A DNA stretch of 64,000 nucleotides, taken from positions 310,001 to 374,000 of the forward strand of contig JADJWG010000001.1 of the NCBI GenBank assembly GCA_016716475.1, read 5' to 3'. The position numbers and the translations under genes were made by a program. The notes beneath the pieces were generated by a model. It did no database searches. It saw only the letters and a list, made by a program, of their open reading frames with translations, and was not told the DNA's origin. The stretch is from Phycisphaerales bacterium. GTDB taxonomy: Bacteria; Planctomycetota; Phycisphaerae; UBA1845; Fen-1342. Numbering within the stretch: the first letter of the stretch is position 1; each line of letters starts with the position of its first letter. Positions 62,534 through 64,000 of the stretch are shown in pieces.

Positions 62534-64000
62534 TCACTTTGGCGTCGCTGCATGCAGCACGATGCCACCCAGCGCCGGAACCTTCAGCCGCAGCTTGCCG
62601 TCCACGACTTCCAGGGTCTCCTCCGTGCCGAAGACACCCTGCCAACGGCGCGGCGCGTTCGGCTGCACGGGCACCTCGACCATTTGCGCCTGCGCTGCGG
62701 GTGTCGCCACGATGATCAATTGCTCATCGGCATCCTTGCGGAGCACCGCCCAGACATTGCGGTCGTCATCCGCCAGCAACGTTTGCACGCTGCCCGTCCG
62801 CAGGGCCGGGTGTGCCTTGCGCAATGCAATAATCCGCCGGTAGTGCTCAAGCTGCGGGCGCAGCACGTAGTTTTCTTCCGGCGCTTCATACGGCTGCAGA
62901 TCCTCCCACAGCATGGGCTTGCGGCAGGTCGGATCATCCCCGCCCCACATCCCCACCTCATCGCCGTAATACACCATCGGCGCACCGATGTAGATCATCT
63001 GTAACAGCGCAGCCAACCGCGCCCGGGCATACGCCTCCGCATCCGGTTTCGCGTTGTTGTAGTTCGGACCGTTGTCCTGCACGCGATTCGCATGGTCATA
63101 CGCGCGGTCCGGATTGAAGGCCATCGACGCAATCCGGTCCGTGTCGTGGCTGTTCATCAGGTTTTGCAGAACCAGTGTCGCCTCGTGCGGGTACGCCAGC
63201 CGCAGCTCGCGCAGTCGCAGGTCGAACTCGCTGGCCGAGATGCTCGTCTTCCGATCGAACACCCACGCGACAACCGCGCGTGCGAAGGTGTAGTTCATCA
63301 CCGCGTCGAAGTGCCGGCCGTCGAGCCACGCGTCCGCCCGGTCCCAGATCTCGCCGACGATGTAAGCGTCAGGGTTGATCGCCTTGACCAGGTCACGCCA
63401 CTCCACCCAGAACGGCATCGGAATTTCATTCGGCACATCCAGCCGCCAGCCGTCGATCCCCGCGCTCACATCTCCATCCGGCGCCATCCAGCGTCGCGTC
63501 ACATCGAAAATGTGTTGTTTGGCCGACTCGCTCGCGAGCCCGGTGGCCGTCTTGCGGAATTCCGGCAGCGCCCCGAAACCGCCCCACCCGGTGTACTCGA
63601 ACGGCTCCCAGCTCGTGACATTGAACCAGTCCGCGTAGCGCGAAGCACGCCCGCGCTTCTGCACATCCACGAACGCGGGATGCTTCGTACCCACGTGGTT
63701 GAACACCCCGTCGATGATGACGCGGAAGCCCTGCGCCTTGGCTGCCTTCAGAAACGCGAGAAACCGGCGGTCCGCCCGGGTCCATTCCCACGTCGCAGGA
63801 TCGCGCAGATCCTCGCGCGCTGCGATCTCCTCGTAGTCGTCATCCCCCGGGCCAAAGGCGGGATCAATGTGCAGATAATTCGTCGCGTTGTACTTGTGGT
63901 GGCTGTCACCGATGAACACCGGATTCAGGTACAATGCATTGACGCCCAGTTCCTTCAGGTACGGCAGCTTCTCCTCCAGCCCGTCGAAGTCGCCGCCATA
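62534..64000 (-). CDS. GH13 alpha-amylase family glycosidase, 5' end cut by the window
   Basis: The protein covers at least 488 residues; its start lies beyond 64000 (the frame is open at the window edge, reading YGGDFDGLEEKL). The GH13 catalytic residues are visible: Asp in GWRLDVPNE, Glu in GEIWDR and Asp in NSHDTDR, plus DGVFNHVG. The GGDDPTCRKPMLW segment is typical of neopullulanases and cyclomaltodextrinases. A C-terminal beta domain ends in LKVPALGGIVLHAA. It likely cuts maltodextrin or cyclodextrin and works with MalQ 108 bases downstream. Confidence 0.9.
   Translation of the reverse strand, partial: YGGDFDGLEEKLPYLKELGVNALYLNPVFIGDSHHKYNATNYLHIDPAFGPGDDDYEEIAAREDLRDPATWEWTRADRRFLAFLKAAKAQGFRVIIDGVFNHVGTKHPAFVDVQKRGRASRYADWFNVTSWEPFEYTGWGGFGALPEFRKTATGLASESAKQHIFDVTRRWMAPDGDVSAGIDGWRLDVPNEIPMPFWVEWRDLVKAINPDAYIVGEIWDRADAWLDGRHFDAVMNYTFARAVVAWVFDRKTSISASEFDLRLRELRLAYPHEATLVLQNLMNSHDTDRIASMAFNPDRAYDHANRVQDNGPNYNNAKPDAEAYARARLAALLQMIYIGAPMVYYGDEVGMWGGDDPTCRKPMLWEDLQPYEAPEENYVLRPQLEHYRRIIALRKAHPALRTGSVQTLLADDDRNVWAVLRKDADEQLIIVATPAAQAQMVEVPVQPNAPRRWQGVFGTEETLEVVDGKLRLKVPALGGIVLHAATPK

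Noticed and set aside
1..64000. CRISPR array, rRNA genes, complete insertion sequence or prophage
   Set aside because: No regularly spaced repeats, rRNA signature, or transposase with terminal repeats was found; the only mobile trace is the serine recombinase relic.

Overview
The window is GC-rich and gene-dense and looks chromosomal. It most likely comes from a planctomycete, with Phycisphaerae as the best guess. The pointers are a secreted protein with a PEP-CTERM tail, a beta-propeller protein ending in dockerin-like GDxNxDxxVNxxD repeats, an Ala/Lys-rich tail fused to a DksA/TraR-like domain, planctomycete-style secreted proteins (one with a CX4CH haem-like site), many lipoproteins, and frequent GTG/TTG starts. 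The taxonomic call is inference.

Layout. 0.4-7.2 kb (+): an RlmN-like radical-SAM methyltransferase, a lipoprotein, a membrane protein and an amidohydrolase (both apparently frameshifted), a Cys/Met-metabolism PLP enzyme and adenylosuccinate lyase. 7.2-12.5 kb (-): a secreted CX4CH protein, ThyX, and a copper operon (copZ-csoR-copA) behind a promoter that contains a near-textbook CsoR operator. 12.7-18.5 kb: a DASS transporter, a selenocysteine tRNA, a small secreted protein, a zinc-ribbon membrane protein, a CPBP protease-like protein and a secreted HExxH peptidase. 18.7-24.7 kb: thiL-tsaE-small lipoprotein (+), an ECF sigma / anti-sigma / PDZ-protein operon (-), and smpB (+). 24.8-25.8 kb: tRNA-Tyr and tRNA-Pro flank the C-terminal remnant of a large serine recombinase. 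25.8-31 kb (-): a DksA-like gene with lspA behind a consensus promoter, trpD, galK and a membrane protein. 31-41 kb: secreted and lipoprotein genes, lysine 6-transaminase, an HtrA protease, a Tat-DUF362 / NapH-NapG-like iron-sulfur operon, and an MFS transporter. 41-47 kb: a PEP-CTERM protein, a divergent TetR regulator and methyltransferase with an operator inside the promoter, and a large secreted protein. 47-55 kb: a sucrose-phosphatase-like HAD enzyme, an LPG-synthase-type flippase-like protein, an outer-membrane lipoprotein-sorting-like protein, an S41 peptidase, tilS, a GT39-like glycosyltransferase and a TPR protein. 55-64 kb: a fructokinase-like PfkB kinase, a dockerin-tailed propeller protein, a second DUF362 protein, a lipoprotein, malQ (frameshifted) and a GH13 amylase that runs off the window.

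How the genes fit together. Most of the window is housekeeping: nucleotide synthesis (purB, thyX), tRNA and rRNA modification (tilS, tsaE, rlmN), trans-translation (smpB), lipoprotein maturation (lspA) and copper homeostasis. It also has a glucan/sucrose utilisation theme (malQ, GH13, fructokinase, sucrose phosphatase, galK). The least explained parts are the Tat-DUF362 / NapHG fusion operon, the sigma/anti-sigma/PDZ operon, and the isolated selC gene. No CRISPR array, rRNA gene or intact mobile element is visible. Three apparent single-base frameshifts all lie in short G/C runs and may be assembly errors.
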